A stretch of DNA of 46,182 bases from positions 1 to 46,182 of IMG/VR virus record IMGVR_UViG_3300020152_000006. One strand, written 5' to 3'. Positions within the stretch are counted from its first letter, which is position 1. Every line of letters begins with the position of its first letter. Positions 34,001 to 43,847 of the stretch are shown here, in pieces. The position numbers were made by a program, and so were the translations under genes. The notes under the pieces were generated by a model. That model was not told the DNA's origin. It searched no databases and saw only the letters and a list, made by a program, of their open reading frames with translations. This DNA is from a virus.

Positions 34001-36232
34001 ATGCTCGTGACCCGCCAGCTTCCCGCGCTGTTCAATGGCGTGTCGCAGCAGCCCGCCGCCGTGCGAAGCCCCTCCCAGTGGGAGAGCCAGGTCAACGCGA
34101 CGTCGTCCGTTGTGGACGGCGTCCGCAAGCGAAGCCCCCTCGAGCACATCGCGAAGATCTCGAGCGACCGCTTTGGCTCCGCCGCGCTGCATACGATCAA
34201 TCGCGATGTCACCGAGCGGTACGAGGTGATCGTCACCGAGACCGGGATCCGTGTCTTCGACATGGCCGGCGTCGAGAAGACCGTCACCGCACCGCTCGGC
34301 TGGGGCTACCTGGATCTCCCAGACGGCGCCGAGGCTCGCTTCGCGTTCACGCTGACTACCGTCGCGGACTACACCTTCGTCGTCAACAAGACGAAGGTCG
34401 TGGAGCTGCTCGACGTCGGCGCGGACCTCGACCCTCCGACCGACGAGTATTACTGGCTCAACCGCCCAGTCTCGTCGGCGCCGGCCGCGCTCTTCCAGTA
34501 CGACCCGCCGACTGACGGCGGTGGCGGCGGAGGCGCACCGGCACCCCCGGCACCCCCGGGGACCACCGTGACGCCCACCGCGGCCGGCACCCTCCAGGGC
34601 ACCGTGCAGACCCTTCAGGATCTCTCGGAACTCACCCCGGCGGCCGGCGACGTCTACAAGATCATCGGCACCAACGAGTCGAACTTCCAGAGCTACTACG
34701 TCATCTGGAGCGGCACGGCCTGGAACGAGACGGTCCTCCCGGGCCTGAAGAACCTGGTCGACGCCGAGACCATGCCCCACGCGCTGATCCGGCAGGGTGA
34801 CGGCACGTTCGTCTTCGGTCCCTTCGCGTGGTCCCCGCGCCGAGTGGGCGACGAGGCGACGAATCCGAACCCGACCTTCGTCGGCCGCGCGATCAAGGAC
34901 GTGATGTTCTATCGCAACCGGCTCGGTTTCCTGGTCGACGAGAATGTCGTCCTGTCCCGCGCCGGCGACTTCGGCAACTTCTACCGCCTGACCGTCGTGG
35001 ACTACCTCCCCGACGAGGTCGTGGACATCGCCGCGTCGGAGACCAAGGTCACGAAGATGGAGTACGCGGTTCCGCTCCAGAACTCGATGATGCTCTTCTC
35101 GGACCAGACCCAGTTCAAGCTGTCGCACGACCAGGTCTTCAGTGGCGCCACGGTGTCCCTGTCGACCACCACCCAGTATCCCGCGATTGCCGGCGTGCGT
35201 CCCGCGCAGTCCGGCGCCGACGTCTACTTCGGCTCGAAGGGCTCCGGCTACGGCCAGCTCCGCGAATACTTCGTCTCGAGCGACACCGACACGCACGACG
35301 CCTCGAACGTCTCGGCGCACGTCCCGACGTACCTCCCGGGCGACATCCACCAGATCATCGCCGCGCCGGAGTTCGACTTCGTCGGCGTGCTGACGGACAG
35401 CGAGCCGAGCCGCATCTACGTCTACCAGTATTACTGGCAGAGCGAGAGCGAAAAGGCGCAGTCGGCGTGGAACTACTGGGAAGTCCCGAGCGGCTCCACG
35501 ATCCTCGGTGCCGCGGCGCTCGGTGGCTACCTGTACCTGGTAGTGGATCGGGCCGACGGAACGTACCTGGAGCGCATCGCGCTCTTCTACGGGTCCGGCG
35601 TGGCCGACCTCCCGTTCCAGGTCTACCTCGATCGCCGCGCCGCGGTGACGGGCGTGTATGACGCCGACTTGAACACCACGACGTTCACGCTCCCCTACGG
35701 TGTCGCCGAAGGAGCCCGCGACAGCTTCCGGCTCGTCTTCGGCAACGACTTCGTCGGCCAGAAGGGCGCGTCCCGAAGCGGCCCCTCGATCACCTGGGTC
35801 TCCGAGACGGAGTTCTACGTCGCCGGCGACCGCACGGTCGGCGAGTGTGCCATCGGCTTCGTCTACGAGTGCCGCCTGGTGTTCTCCCGCCAGTTCCCCC
35901 AGAACTCCCGCGGGGAACCGCTGCACACCGGCCGGCTCCAGCTCAAGACCTTCTCGGTCTACCACATCGACACGGCGTACTTCCGCGTCGAGGTGCGGCC
36001 CTACGGCGCCGGAACCGATCCGCTCTACACCCGCGAGTTCCCGATGCGTCGGCCGAACATCGAGGGCCTGGGCGGCTTCGGCGACCCGGTGTTCGTCGAC
36101 GACAAGGCGAGCTTCGGCGTGCAGGCGAACGCCTCGCAGGCTGAGATCACGCTTATCAACGATTCCCACCTCGGCTTCTGCATCAACGGCGCCGAGTGGG
36201 AAGGCTTCTACCACAACCGAGCAAGGGCATGA
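34001..36232 (+). CDS. tail tubular protein B / nozzle (T7 gp12-like)
   Basis: A 743-residue protein (T7 gp12: 794) starting at ATG 34001. The opening TRQLPALFNGVSQQPAAVRS PSQWESQVNA is diagnostic of the family. A Gly/Pro-rich linker (TDGGGGGGAPAPPAPPGT) near residue 175 is followed by an insertion of about 80 residues before the conserved body resumes at GRAIKDVMFYRNRLGFLVDE. It builds the nozzle of the tail. The insert could be a surface domain and is worth comparing among relatives. Confidence 0.93.
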   Translation: MLVTRQLPALFNGVSQQPAAVRSPSQWESQVNATSSVVDGVRKRSPLEHIAKISSDRFGSAALHTINRDVTERYEVIVTETGIRVFDMAGVEKTVTAPLGWGYLDLPDGAEARFAFTLTTVADYTFVVNKTKVVELLDVGADLDPPTDEYYWLNRPVSSAPAALFQYDPPTDGGGGGGAPAPPAPPGTTVTPTAAGTLQGTVQTLQDLSELTPAAGDVYKIIGTNESNFQSYYVIWSGTAWNETVLPGLKNLVDAETMPHALIRQGDGTFVFGPFAWSPRRVGDEATNPNPTFVGRAIKDVMFYRNRLGFLVDENVVLSRAGDFGNFYRLTVVDYLPDEVVDIAASETKVTKMEYAVPLQNSMMLFSDQTQFKLSHDQVFSGATVSLSTTTQYPAIAGVRPAQSGADVYFGSKGSGYGQLREYFVSSDTDTHDASNVSAHVPTYLPGDIHQIIAAPEFDFVGVLTDSEPSRIYVYQYYWQSESEKAQSAWNYWEVPSGSTILGAAALGGYLYLVVDRADGTYLERIALFYGSGVADLPFQVYLDRRAAVTGVYDADLNTTTFTLPYGVAEGARDSFRLVFGNDFVGQKGASRSGPSITWVSETEFYVAGDRTVGECAIGFVYECRLVFSRQFPQNSRGEPLHTGRLQLKTFSVYHIDTAYFRVEVRPYGAGTDPLYTREFPMRRPNIEGLGGFGDPVFVDDKASFGVQANASQAEITLINDSHLGFCINGAEWEGFYHNRARA

Positions 36233-36714
36233 CCAAACACCAGATCGTACCTGCGGGCCTCGAGCACGCTCTCCAGCTTGCACCGCGGCTCCGCAAGGGC
36301 GACCTGGCAGAGATCAAGGCGGCCTCCGGAATGGAACCGGAGGACGCCCTGGTCCTGTCCCTTGCGATGGCCCCGAAGTCGTGGGCCTGGCTCTACAAGG
36401 GCCGCGTGATGGCGGTGTTCGGCGTGTCGCCGCATCCGTATCGCGACGGCGTCGGCGTGCCGTGGCTTCTGGCCGCGAACATCGGCCGCCACAAGACCTA
36501 CTTCGTTCGCCAGAGCCGGCGCTATGTCGCCGAGATGCTCGCCGAGTTCCCGGTCCTGGAGAACTACGTCGACTGCCGCAACACGGCGTCGATCCAATGG
36601 CTCCACTGGTGCGGCTTCGCGCTCGCCGAGGTGGTGCCGTTCTACGGCGTCCAGCGCCTCCCCTTCATCCGATTCTTCGCAGCGAGGTCACAAGAACAAT
36701 GTGCGACCCCGTAA
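36229..36714 (+). CDS. internal virion protein A-like (T7 gp13 position, GNAT-like fold)
   Basis: A 161-residue protein from ATG 36229 (ATGA overlap with the nozzle gene). The pattern LAMAPKSWAWLYKGRVMAVF GVSP, then RYVAEMLAEFPVLENYVDCR NTASIQWLHWCGF, resembles gp13-type proteins, which share a GNAT acetyltransferase-like layout. T7 gp13 has 138 residues and is needed for infectious virions. A catalytic acetyltransferase role is not implied. Its end overlaps the next gene by 16 bases. Confidence 0.7.
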   Translation: MTKHQIVPAGLEHALQLAPRLRKGDLAEIKAASGMEPEDALVLSLAMAPKSWAWLYKGRVMAVFGVSPHPYRDGVGVPWLLAANIGRHKTYFVRQSRRYVAEMLAEFPVLENYVDCRNTASIQWLHWCGFALAEVVPFYGVQRLPFIRFFAARSQEQCATP

Positions 36715-37181
36715 GCATCACCCTGGCCGCGGTCTCCATCATCGGATCGGTCGCTGCCAACCAGGCGCAGAATCGCGCCGCGCGCCGTCAAGCCGCGGCT
36801 ATCCAGACCCAGAGTGACCTCCAGGCTGAAGAGATCCGCGGTGCGCAGGGCCAGCAGCTCGACGAGCGCGCCCGTGCCGCCCGCCGCGAACGCGCCGCCG
36901 CTCGCGTGGCCGCCTCGGAGTCCGGCATCAACCTCGGCTCCAACTCGTTCCTGGCGATGCTCCAGACGTCGGAGATCAACCAGTCGATCGACTCGGGCCT
37001 GATCCTCAAGAACGAGAAGATCCAGCAGCGCTCCCGCGTCGCCGAGACCAACTCGATCCTCTCGGGCATCCACACCAAGACCGGACTCGGCATCGCGCTC
37101 GACGCGACCCAGGCCGGCGTCCAGGGCTACTTCGCCGGCGGCGGAAAGCCGTACCTCGGCAAGAAGCCCGGCAAGGGCTAA
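36699..37181 (+). CDS. internal virion protein B (T7 gp14-like)
   Basis: A 160-residue protein from ATG 36699; the same frame is open far upstream, but that is a shadow of the nozzle gene. It starts MCDPVSITLAAVSIIGSVAA (compare MCWAAAIPIAISG of T7 gp14) and continues with a long Ala/Arg/Gln helix. T7 gp14 is ejected first and forms a channel in the outer membrane. It is a little shorter than T7 gp14 (196). The context between gp13-like and gp15-like genes is conserved. Confidence 0.85.
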   Translation: MCDPVSITLAAVSIIGSVAANQAQNRAARRQAAAIQTQSDLQAEEIRGAQGQQLDERARAARRERAAARVAASESGINLGSNSFLAMLQTSEINQSIDSGLILKNEKIQQRSRVAETNSILSGIHTKTGLGIALDATQAGVQGYFAGGGKPYLGKKPGKG

Positions 37182-37190
37182 GGAGACCAC

Positions 37191-39341
37191 ATGGCACGTC
37201 CATACCAGACCCGGACCCAGCGCCGGGTCCAGGTCTCCATCGCGCCCGACGCGCAGCCGCGTCTCGACGTCGCGGCTCCGTTGAACGTCCGCACTCCAGA
37301 TGCGTCCACGTCGCCGCTCGCCGGCCTCGTGCAGGCGCTCGGCATCGGCGCCACGCTCTACGGCAAGAACCAGGAAGCCCGCAGGGAAGACGACTTCAAC
37401 GCCGGCGCGGCCGACGAGCAGCTCGACAAGGCTGACATGGAACGTGCGCGCCGATCGCGTGCCTACGCCGACGGCGCCTTCCAGACGCTCACGCTCGAGC
37501 AGTACCACGCCGCGGAGGCCAAGGTGGCCGCGAAGGCCGCCGAGGATCTCGACCACTCCCTTCCGATCGACGAGCAGATCGCCTCGATCGACGCCTGGAT
37601 GAAGGCCGAACTCGGCCCCCTGATCCAGGACGATCGCGCGAAGGTCCTGTTCGCCGAGCGCTACCAGCAGTTCATCAATAGCACCGCCGAGGCGATCCAG
37701 AAGAACCAGCTCGAGTCGAACGCGCGTGCGGCCGAGGACACCGTCCTAACCGACATCGCCACGACCATCAAGCGCACCGGCGGCTTCACCGCGGACAACT
37801 GGAACGAGTCCTTCCATCGCCTCTACTCCCAGACCGGCGACGCCGTGGGTGCCCGCAAGACGCTCGTGGGCGCCGTCATGCAAGAGGCGCTGAACGCTGC
37901 CTCGCGCGGTGAGGACTACAAGCGGTTCCGGGACATGATCCCGACCGAAGTGATCGGCCCCGACGGCGCCACGCTGCCGGGTCCCATGCGCTCTCCGGAG
38001 GTCCAGGCCCTCGTCAATCAGTCGATGGACAAGGCCGAGAACCTCTACGACCAGTTCCACACCAACCAGTACGCCGGCGTGCAAGCCAAGGCGTTCGTGG
38101 ACATGGACGACCTGGTCAACCAGGGCGCCCCGCTCACGCTGGCGACGTTCACCGAGCGCGGCTACACGATCGGCAACAAGCCCGGGGACACCTTCAGTCC
38201 CGAACGGGCCGCCTCGCTGATCGACCAGGCCGCCCGCGTGCGTGCCCGGCTGGCCGCGCAGCAGGCCACCCTCGACGGCTACATGGGCGCCTGGCGCTCC
38301 ACCGGCCGTCTTGCGGACACCCTCAATGCCCCCGGTGGTCCCGACTCGCAGGAGAAGCTCAACGACTTCTCACTGGGCATCTACCAGTCCGAGCTTGCCG
38401 CCCGCGGCGTGCCCGCAGAGGCGATGGCCGGCGAGGCCCTGGTCAAGGACCGGGCCACCGTCGACTACCTGGCGATGCGCACCGCGCAGGAAGGCGTCCC
38501 CTACGAGCCCCTGCGGACCACCCTGAACTCCATCAACCCGTCCGCCCCGGGTGACGTCACGGGCCGCCTGGAAGCCTACAAGCTCCTCAAGGCCCGCAAC
38601 CTCGCCGGCATGTACGTCGACGACAAGTCCGCGCTCGTGTACGAGGTCGCCCTCGGCGCCCACGACACCGGCATGGACGCGGCCGGCGTGGCCGACACGA
38701 TCCGCAAGATGGGCGACAAGGACACCTCGGCTTACGTCGCGGCGAACCTGCGGGAGATCAAGGCGTTCTCGAAGGGCGTCACCCTCAGCGAGGAGGGCAC
38801 CCTCTGGGACACCGAGGTCAACTCGAACGCCACCTCGACGGCCGCCTACATCAACGGCAAGTACGAGTCCCTGGCCGCCTCGGGCCTGGCCGCCGGCCTG
38901 TCGCCGGAAGCCGCCAAGGAGTACGCCACCAATCGCATCCAGCAGACCCACTCGCTTATCAAGGCGGGGGACGACTGGATGATGCTCCCGAAGACGGCCG
39001 TTCCAGATGCACGGAAAGCCACCGAGGCGCTCGACTGGTACGTCAACCAGCTCCCGAAGCTGGCGGTCGCGCGCGGCGTGCCGGAGGACGAAGAGCTGAC
39101 CATCCGGCCGGTCTTCGGCCACGGTCGCGCCCTTCGCTTCCAGGTGTACCGCGGCGTCGTGCCGCTCGAGAACACCTCTTTCACCCTTCCGGGTCTCCTC
39201 CAGACCTACCAGCGTGCGAACCCGCAGGCCGCGCCCCAGGCGAAGGCCGCTGCGAAGCAAGAGCGCGACCGGAAGATCCGCGACGAGTTCCCCATCGGCG
39301 GCGCCCCCAACGGCACCGCGGGCCTCGTCTTCGGCCAGTAA
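37191..39341 (+). CDS. internal virion protein C (T7 gp15-like)
   Basis: A 716-residue, mostly helical core protein (T7 gp15: 747). ATG 37191 follows AAGGAGACCAC, a ribosome site like that of the early leaders. Landmarks are the basic N-terminus (RPYQTRTQRRVQVS), VQALGIGATLYGKNQEAR, and the end FRVYRGVVPLEN-type segment seen here as RFQVYRGVVPLENTSFTLPG. With gp14 and gp16 it forms the internal core and ejection tube. Assignment rests on length, composition and order. Confidence 0.85.
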   Translation: MARPYQTRTQRRVQVSIAPDAQPRLDVAAPLNVRTPDASTSPLAGLVQALGIGATLYGKNQEARREDDFNAGAADEQLDKADMERARRSRAYADGAFQTLTLEQYHAAEAKVAAKAAEDLDHSLPIDEQIASIDAWMKAELGPLIQDDRAKVLFAERYQQFINSTAEAIQKNQLESNARAAEDTVLTDIATTIKRTGGFTADNWNESFHRLYSQTGDAVGARKTLVGAVMQEALNAASRGEDYKRFRDMIPTEVIGPDGATLPGPMRSPEVQALVNQSMDKAENLYDQFHTNQYAGVQAKAFVDMDDLVNQGAPLTLATFTERGYTIGNKPGDTFSPERAASLIDQAARVRARLAAQQATLDGYMGAWRSTGRLADTLNAPGGPDSQEKLNDFSLGIYQSELAARGVPAEAMAGEALVKDRATVDYLAMRTAQEGVPYEPLRTTLNSINPSAPGDVTGRLEAYKLLKARNLAGMYVDDKSALVYEVALGAHDTGMDAAGVADTIRKMGDKDTSAYVAANLREIKAFSKGVTLSEEGTLWDTEVNSNATSTAAYINGKYESLAASGLAAGLSPEAAKEYATNRIQQTHSLIKAGDDWMMLPKTAVPDARKATEALDWYVNQLPKLAVARGVPEDEELTIRPVFGHGRALRFQVYRGVVPLENTSFTLPGLLQTYQRANPQAAPQAKAAAKQERDRKIRDEFPIGGAPNGTAGLVFGQ

Positions 39342-39357
39342 ACCCACCAGGACCCAC

Positions 39358-39786
39358 ATGACCAACAGCAGCTTCGGCATCGCCGAGACGGACAAGTACG
39401 TCCGCAACATCCTGAGCCGGGCCGGCAAGCCGCCGGCGGGCGCAGACGCGGACGGCATGGTCGACTGGCTGCTGCCGCATGTGATCCACCAGGAGTCGGG
39501 TGGCGATCCCACCGCGGTCTCCCCGAAGGGCGCCCTCGGTCGCCTTCAGGTCATGCCCGCCACCGCGGCCAACCCCGGGTTCGGCATCGAGCCCGCCAAG
39601 GACCACTCCCCCGAGGAGCTGGAGCGCGTCGGCAAGGCGTACCTGAAGGCGATGATCGCCCGCTACCCCGGCCGTCCTGACCTTGCCTTGGCCGCGTACA
39701 ACGCGGGGCCGGGCAGGGCGGACAAGTGGGCCGGCGTGGACGTGATGGCCGCCAAGGAGGGCGGTCGCCCCGACCCTTTCGCGTAA
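39358..39786 (+). CDS. lytic transglycosylase module, N-terminal part of gp16
   Basis: A 142-residue SLT-type transglycosylase with catalytic E46 in HVIHQESGGDPTAVSPKGAL GRLQVMP and the later LALAAYNAGPGR. In T7 this domain is the N-terminus of gp16, which opens the cell wall during DNA entry. Here it stands in its own frame, ending at TAA 39784-39786 inside the beginning of the main gp16 frame. A slippery CCCTTTC just before the stop could join both by a -1 shift. If the frame change is real and unprogrammed, the phage would carry a separate small transglycosylase. Confidence 0.85.
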   Translation: MTNSSFGIAETDKYVRNILSRAGKPPAGADADGMVDWLLPHVIHQESGGDPTAVSPKGALGRLQVMPATAANPGFGIEPAKDHSPEELERVGKAYLKAMIARYPGRPDLALAAYNAGPGRADKWAGVDVMAAKEGGRPDPFA

Positions 39787-42700
39787 GCGCGGGTGTCGAA
39801 GGACTGGTCTCCGTTGCTCCCGACCTGGGAGAGCTGGAGACCGTCGATCGCACCCGCCCTGGCCCGACGTGGCGAGACTACTTCACCGACATCGTCGGGA
39901 ACGACTCGTCCATCGCGGCCTTCCACAACATCGTCGAGGACGCCGGCTACCACGTCGACCCGTCCTTCGACATCGGGCAGATCCCGGAACAGGAGTGGGC
40001 GCAGCTCACCGCCGGGATCCCCGAAGAGCTACAGCCGCGGCTTGGCGCCGCGGTCTCCCGAGAGCACCTGAACGTGCTCGCGGCGCGCGCTCGCGCAGAG
40101 CTGAACGCCGAGGAGGAGATCGCGCAGTTCGGCGGGTGGGGCGTGGCGGGGCGGTTCGCCCTGAACATGCTCGACCCCCTGAGCCTGGCCGTCGGCGCCG
40201 CCACGGGCGGCATCGGCGCTTCCACCAAGGCCGCGCGCCTGGCCCAAGCGGCGAAGTCCGCAACGGCCGCCGGTAAGTTCAAGGACGCCGCGGCCGCCGT
40301 CGAGGCCCTCGGTACGATCGCCCGCGGCAGCAAGTGGGCCGGCGCTGGCCGGGCCGCCACCGCGGCGGGCCTGGAGAACGCGGCCCTCGAGGCCGTGCTC
40401 AACCAGGGCAACATCACCCGCGACGGCTGGGACATCGCTACGGCCGGCCTCGCCGGCGGGCTGCTGGGCGCGGGCTTCTCCCGCGTGTTCCGTGGCCGAG
40501 AGATGGACGGCATCCGCACCGCATACGCAAGGGCGCGGGAGGAGCTGAACCTGGCCGAGCTGTCGCACACGATCGCGACCAAGCGCCAAGAGATCGAGAC
40601 CCGCCTGAAGTGGCTCCACGCCGACGGCGACGTCGCGCAGGCGCGCGCCGAGCTGAAGCAGCTCGAGACCCGCCTTGCCACCGAGCGCACCGCGCGCGAG
40701 GAGCGACTCGCCGCCGAGCAGGAGGTCCGCAAGGGCTTCCAGGACTCTCTCGCGGCCGCGCGCCGTAAGGAACTCGAGCCGATCTTGGCGCGCGCCGAGA
40801 ACGCCGAGAACATGCGCGTCCAGCTCGAGAACCGCGTCGGCAAGCACCGACAGGCGGTCGAGGAGCTTCAGGAACGCATCGAGCGTGGTGACACCTCGAA
40901 GGCGACCCTGGCGAACATGGTCAAGGCGTCGAAGCAGCTCCAGGAATCCGAGCGGCTCTACAACAACCACGTCGCCCGCACCTCGGGGCAGATGAAGGCC
41001 GCCGAGGCCGCGCGCGCAGAGATGCAGCAGGCCGCCTCGGTTCCGCCCGACGAGGCCGCCGCCTTCGCCGAGCGGATGTTCCAGCAGCGCCAAGCCGCCG
41101 AACGCGGCCGCGCCCAGGAGCGCGTGACCGCAGCCGAAAAGGCCGTGGAAGCGCGCCGTGCGTCCCTCCAGGGCGAACTCGACAACCTCGAGTCGCTCCG
41201 GCAGGCCGGCGTGCAGGCATCCGATCGCCAGGTGGCCGAGATCTTCGGCGCGGACTCCGCCTCCGCGGCCCGCTTCATGGGCTTCTACGAAGGCGTGCAT
41301 CCACACCTGGATGAAGACTCCGGTCTCCCCTCGGCGAACCCGGTGGCGCAGCTCGGCGCTAAGGGCGCACGCGGGAAGGTCGTAGACCTCCTGACGTTCC
41401 GCAAGGGTCCCTTCGCGACGTTCTCGATGATCCTTCGGGGCTCCCCGAACGAGACCGTCCGGAACGAGCTGGGCCGCATCGTCGGCAACAGCATCGGCAC
41501 CAAGGACGGCTCGGCCAACATGGTCGGCGCGTCCGAGATCGCCCACATCCTGCGACAGCGCTACGAGGCGAAGTTCCACCAGCTCGCCACGCCGGCCTAC
41601 AAGGATTGGGCAGAGCGCAACGGCATCGGCATCATGCAGCGACAGACGCGCCTGGCCCGCGAGGACTTCATGTCCGACGTCGGCCGCGCCATCCGCGGTG
41701 ACGTCTCGAAGACGGATCCGGCTGTCCTGAAGATGGCCGCGGGTGTCCGGAAGATCTTTGCGGAGTACCTGGCCGAGGCCAAGAACGCCGGCGTCAAGGG
41801 CTTCGAGAACGTGGAGCCGCGAGATGCGTACCTGCCCCGCGTGTTCGACTTCCACTCGATCCACGACGTCGAGACCCGCATCGGCTCCGACAGCCTGCGC
41901 CTCCTGGTGCAGAAGTCGATCCAGTCTGCGAACGAGGACATGGGCGACGCGCTGGCCGCGAAGATCGCCAAGGCATACGTCAAGCGGATGAAGGAACTCC
42001 GCGTCGGCGCCGACATCGGCCTGATGCAGGGCATGAAGTGGGACGACGTCGGCTTCCTGCGGCAGTTCCTTAACGACGCCGGGCTCGCCCCGCGCGAAGT
42101 GGAGGACGTCGTCACGGAGATGGCCGCGCTCAACGCCCGCCGCGAGCGGCAGACGGAGGGCTCGTTCCGCAACGCGAAGCATCGTGTCTCGCTGGACGAG
42201 AACTTCAGCATGTCCTTCCGCGACCAGCGTGCGCAGCAGGAAGGCCGCCTCGAGGACATCGAGGTCCGCGTGGCCGACCTGTTCGAGAACAACGTCGAGG
42301 CCCTGTTCGGCCGCTACAACCGAACGGTCGCCGGCCACGTCGGCCTGGCGAAGGTGGGCATCAAGACGAAGGCCGACTTCGAGGAGTCGATCGCCAAGGT
42401 GGAACGAGAACTCGAGGGAGACCTCGAGGAGCTGGAGCGCGTCCGCGACACCGCGGAGGCGGCCTATGCTCTCGTCACCGGCACGCCGATCGAGAAGGCC
42501 ACGACGCTCACGCGCCTGGGCCGAGCCGCGCGCGACTGGAACTTCACGACCACGATGGGTCAGTCCGGTTGGGCGCAGTTCCCCGACCTCGCCGGCCTGC
42601 TCCAGAAGGGCTACCTCGGTCACACCCTCAAGCACTTCCCGGAGGTCTTTCGGACCATCCGGCGTGTCGACGGGAAGATCGACGAGGCGTTCTACCGCGA

Positions 42701-43808
42701 GCAGGAAGCGTGGGTCGGCCTCGGCACGGACCTGTTCAACAACCGCACCTTCTCCTCCTTCGACTGGGGGCATGAAGGCGAGGGCCTGAATGGCGCGCTC
42801 GGCAAGTTCGAGCACGGCATCCGTGTCGCCGGCCGCGGCGTGCAGCGTGCATCCGGTCTGTCGTTCATGACCGAAATGTCGCAGCGCCTCACCGGTCGCG
42901 TCATCGTCCAGCGCCTCGTCAAGGATGTCCTGGAGGGCGGCGCCATCTCCGAAGACCGGGCTCTCCAGCTCGGCTTGACGGATGGCCTGAAGAAGCGCAT
43001 CGCCAAGCAGATCAAGGACCACACGGTCTGGGCGGACGGCGACTTCGGCGGCAAGGTCCAGATCGTGAACTACTCGGCCTGGACGGACACCGAAGCCCGC
43101 GACGCCATGCTCTACGCCGTGAGCCGAGAGGCCCGCCGCATGGTGCAGGAAGAGGACCTCGGGGACACCGCGCTCTGGATGCACAAGAACTGGGGCAAGA
43201 TCCTCGCCCAGTTCCGACGCTTCGCGCTCGTCAGCTACTCCCGTCAGCTCCTCCACGGCATCGCACACGCGGACGCCGAAGAGGCGACGCGAGTGATGAT
43301 CTCGATGGCGCTTGCGGCGATGGCCTACAACGCCCGCCACCACACCGCGATGGCGCTCAAGGAAGCCGGAGGTGCCACTCCGGAGGAGCTTGAGGAGTAC
43401 CGCGAGAAGTACCTGGGCATGGACCGCCTGGCGGCCGCTGCTCTGGCGAACTCGAGCTACTCGTCGATCCTCCCAGGCCTCTGGGATACCGGCCAGTATT
43501 ACTCGACCGGAACGCGCTTCTTCGACACGCGAACGAGCGGTCTCGGCTCGGACATCATCACCGGCAATCCCACCTATGGTCTCTTCCGCAACGCGGGGCG
43601 GGCCGTCGGCGGCGCCGCGCAGTCCGCACTCCGAGGCGACCGTCAGTTCGACGAGACGGACGCCGCGGCGATTCGCCGGCTACTCCCGTTCCAGAACGTC
43701 CTCGGCATGGACCTCCCGTTCGCCGCGCTCGCCTCGGGCCTTCCCGAGCGAGACGACGACGCGGATCCAGAGCACCTCGACTGGCTCACCAACGACAACC
43801 CGCAATAA
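39726..43808 (+). CDS. internal virion protein D / ejection protein (T7 gp16-like main part)
   Basis: The frame has 1360 codons from GTG 39726. Its first 20 residues (GRRGRDGRQGGRSPRPFR) are an Arg-rich shadow of the transglycosylase frame, so protein-like sequence starts near 39783. No ATG, GTG or TTG start is available there, and the first Met is about 145 residues in. This favours production as a -1 frameshift fusion of about 1,483 residues (T7 gp16: 1318). A long coiled coil (about residues 255-480) and the C-terminal helices fit the gp16 body. The protein is ejected into the cell and helps pull in the genome. Confidence 0.85.
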   Translation: MGRRGRDGRQGGRSPRPFRVSAGVEGLVSVAPDLGELETVDRTRPGPTWRDYFTDIVGNDSSIAAFHNIVEDAGYHVDPSFDIGQIPEQEWAQLTAGIPEELQPRLGAAVSREHLNVLAARARAELNAEEEIAQFGGWGVAGRFALNMLDPLSLAVGAATGGIGASTKAARLAQAAKSATAAGKFKDAAAAVEALGTIARGSKWAGAGRAATAAGLENAALEAVLNQGNITRDGWDIATAGLAGGLLGAGFSRVFRGREMDGIRTAYARAREELNLAELSHTIATKRQEIETRLKWLHADGDVAQARAELKQLETRLATERTAREERLAAEQEVRKGFQDSLAAARRKELEPILARAENAENMRVQLENRVGKHRQAVEELQERIERGDTSKATLANMVKASKQLQESERLYNNHVARTSGQMKAAEAARAEMQQAASVPPDEAAAFAERMFQQRQAAERGRAQERVTAAEKAVEARRASLQGELDNLESLRQAGVQASDRQVAEIFGADSASAARFMGFYEGVHPHLDEDSGLPSANPVAQLGAKGARGKVVDLLTFRKGPFATFSMILRGSPNETVRNELGRIVGNSIGTKDGSANMVGASEIAHILRQRYEAKFHQLATPAYKDWAERNGIGIMQRQTRLAREDFMSDVGRAIRGDVSKTDPAVLKMAAGVRKIFAEYLAEAKNAGVKGFENVEPRDAYLPRVFDFHSIHDVETRIGSDSLRLLVQKSIQSANEDMGDALAAKIAKAYVKRMKELRVGADIGLMQGMKWDDVGFLRQFLNDAGLAPREVEDVVTEMAALNARRERQTEGSFRNAKHRVSLDENFSMSFRDQRAQQEGRLEDIEVRVADLFENNVEALFGRYNRTVAGHVGLAKVGIKTKADFEESIAKVERELEGDLEELERVRDTAEAAYALVTGTPIEKATTLTRLGRAARDWNFTTTMGQSGWAQFPDLAGLLQKGYLGHTLKHFPEVFRTIRRVDGKIDEAFYREQEAWVGLGTDLFNNRTFSSFDWGHEGEGLNGALGKFEHGIRVAGRGVQRASGLSFMTEMSQRLTGRVIVQRLVKDVLEGGAISEDRALQLGLTDGLKKRIAKQIKDHTVWADGDFGGKVQIVNYSAWTDTEARDAMLYAVSREARRMVQEEDLGDTALWMHKNWGKILAQFRRFALVSYSRQLLHGIAHADAEEATRVMISMALAAMAYNARHHTAMALKEAGGATPEELEEYREKYLGMDRLAAAALANSSYSSILPGLWDTGQYYSTGTRFFDTRTSGLGSDIITGNPTYGLFRNAGRAVGGAAQSALRGDRQFDETDAAAIRRLLPFQNVLGMDLPFAALASGLPERDDDADPEHLDWLTNDNPQ
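39774..39842 (+). promoter_or_regulatory. candidate -1 programmed frameshift site in gp16
   Basis: C-CCT-TTC (39774-39780) fits the X-XXY-YYZ slippery rule in the transglycosylase frame, one codon before its TAA. Downstream, GGTCTCC (39806-39812) and GCTCCC (39816-39821) pair with GGGAG-A-GC and GGAGACC (39827-39842), a long stable stem. The 25-base spacer is longer than the usual 5-9, which is the main weakness. Confidence 0.5.
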
Positions 43809-43831
43809 GGCCCCTACGGGGGCCTTCCTCT
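43807..43831 (+). terminator. rho-independent terminator between gp16 and the tail fibre
   Basis: AAGGCCCC (43807-43814), loop TACG, GGGGCCTT (43819-43826), then CCTCTT. It starts within the gp16 stop codon. The T-tract is interrupted, so it is probably leaky and sets the ratio of fibre to core proteins. Confidence 0.7.
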
Positions 43832-43847
43832 TCACTGAAGGCCCCCT

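Noticed and set aside
40029-43343. Very long open frame on the minus strand (1104 codons), and similar minus-strand frames at 33359-36283, 3726-5357 and 12893-14014
   Set aside because: They lie opposite well-supported plus-strand genes (gp16, tail tube proteins, terminase, integrase). They are by-products of high GC and have unnatural Arg/Val/Leu/Gly-rich composition.
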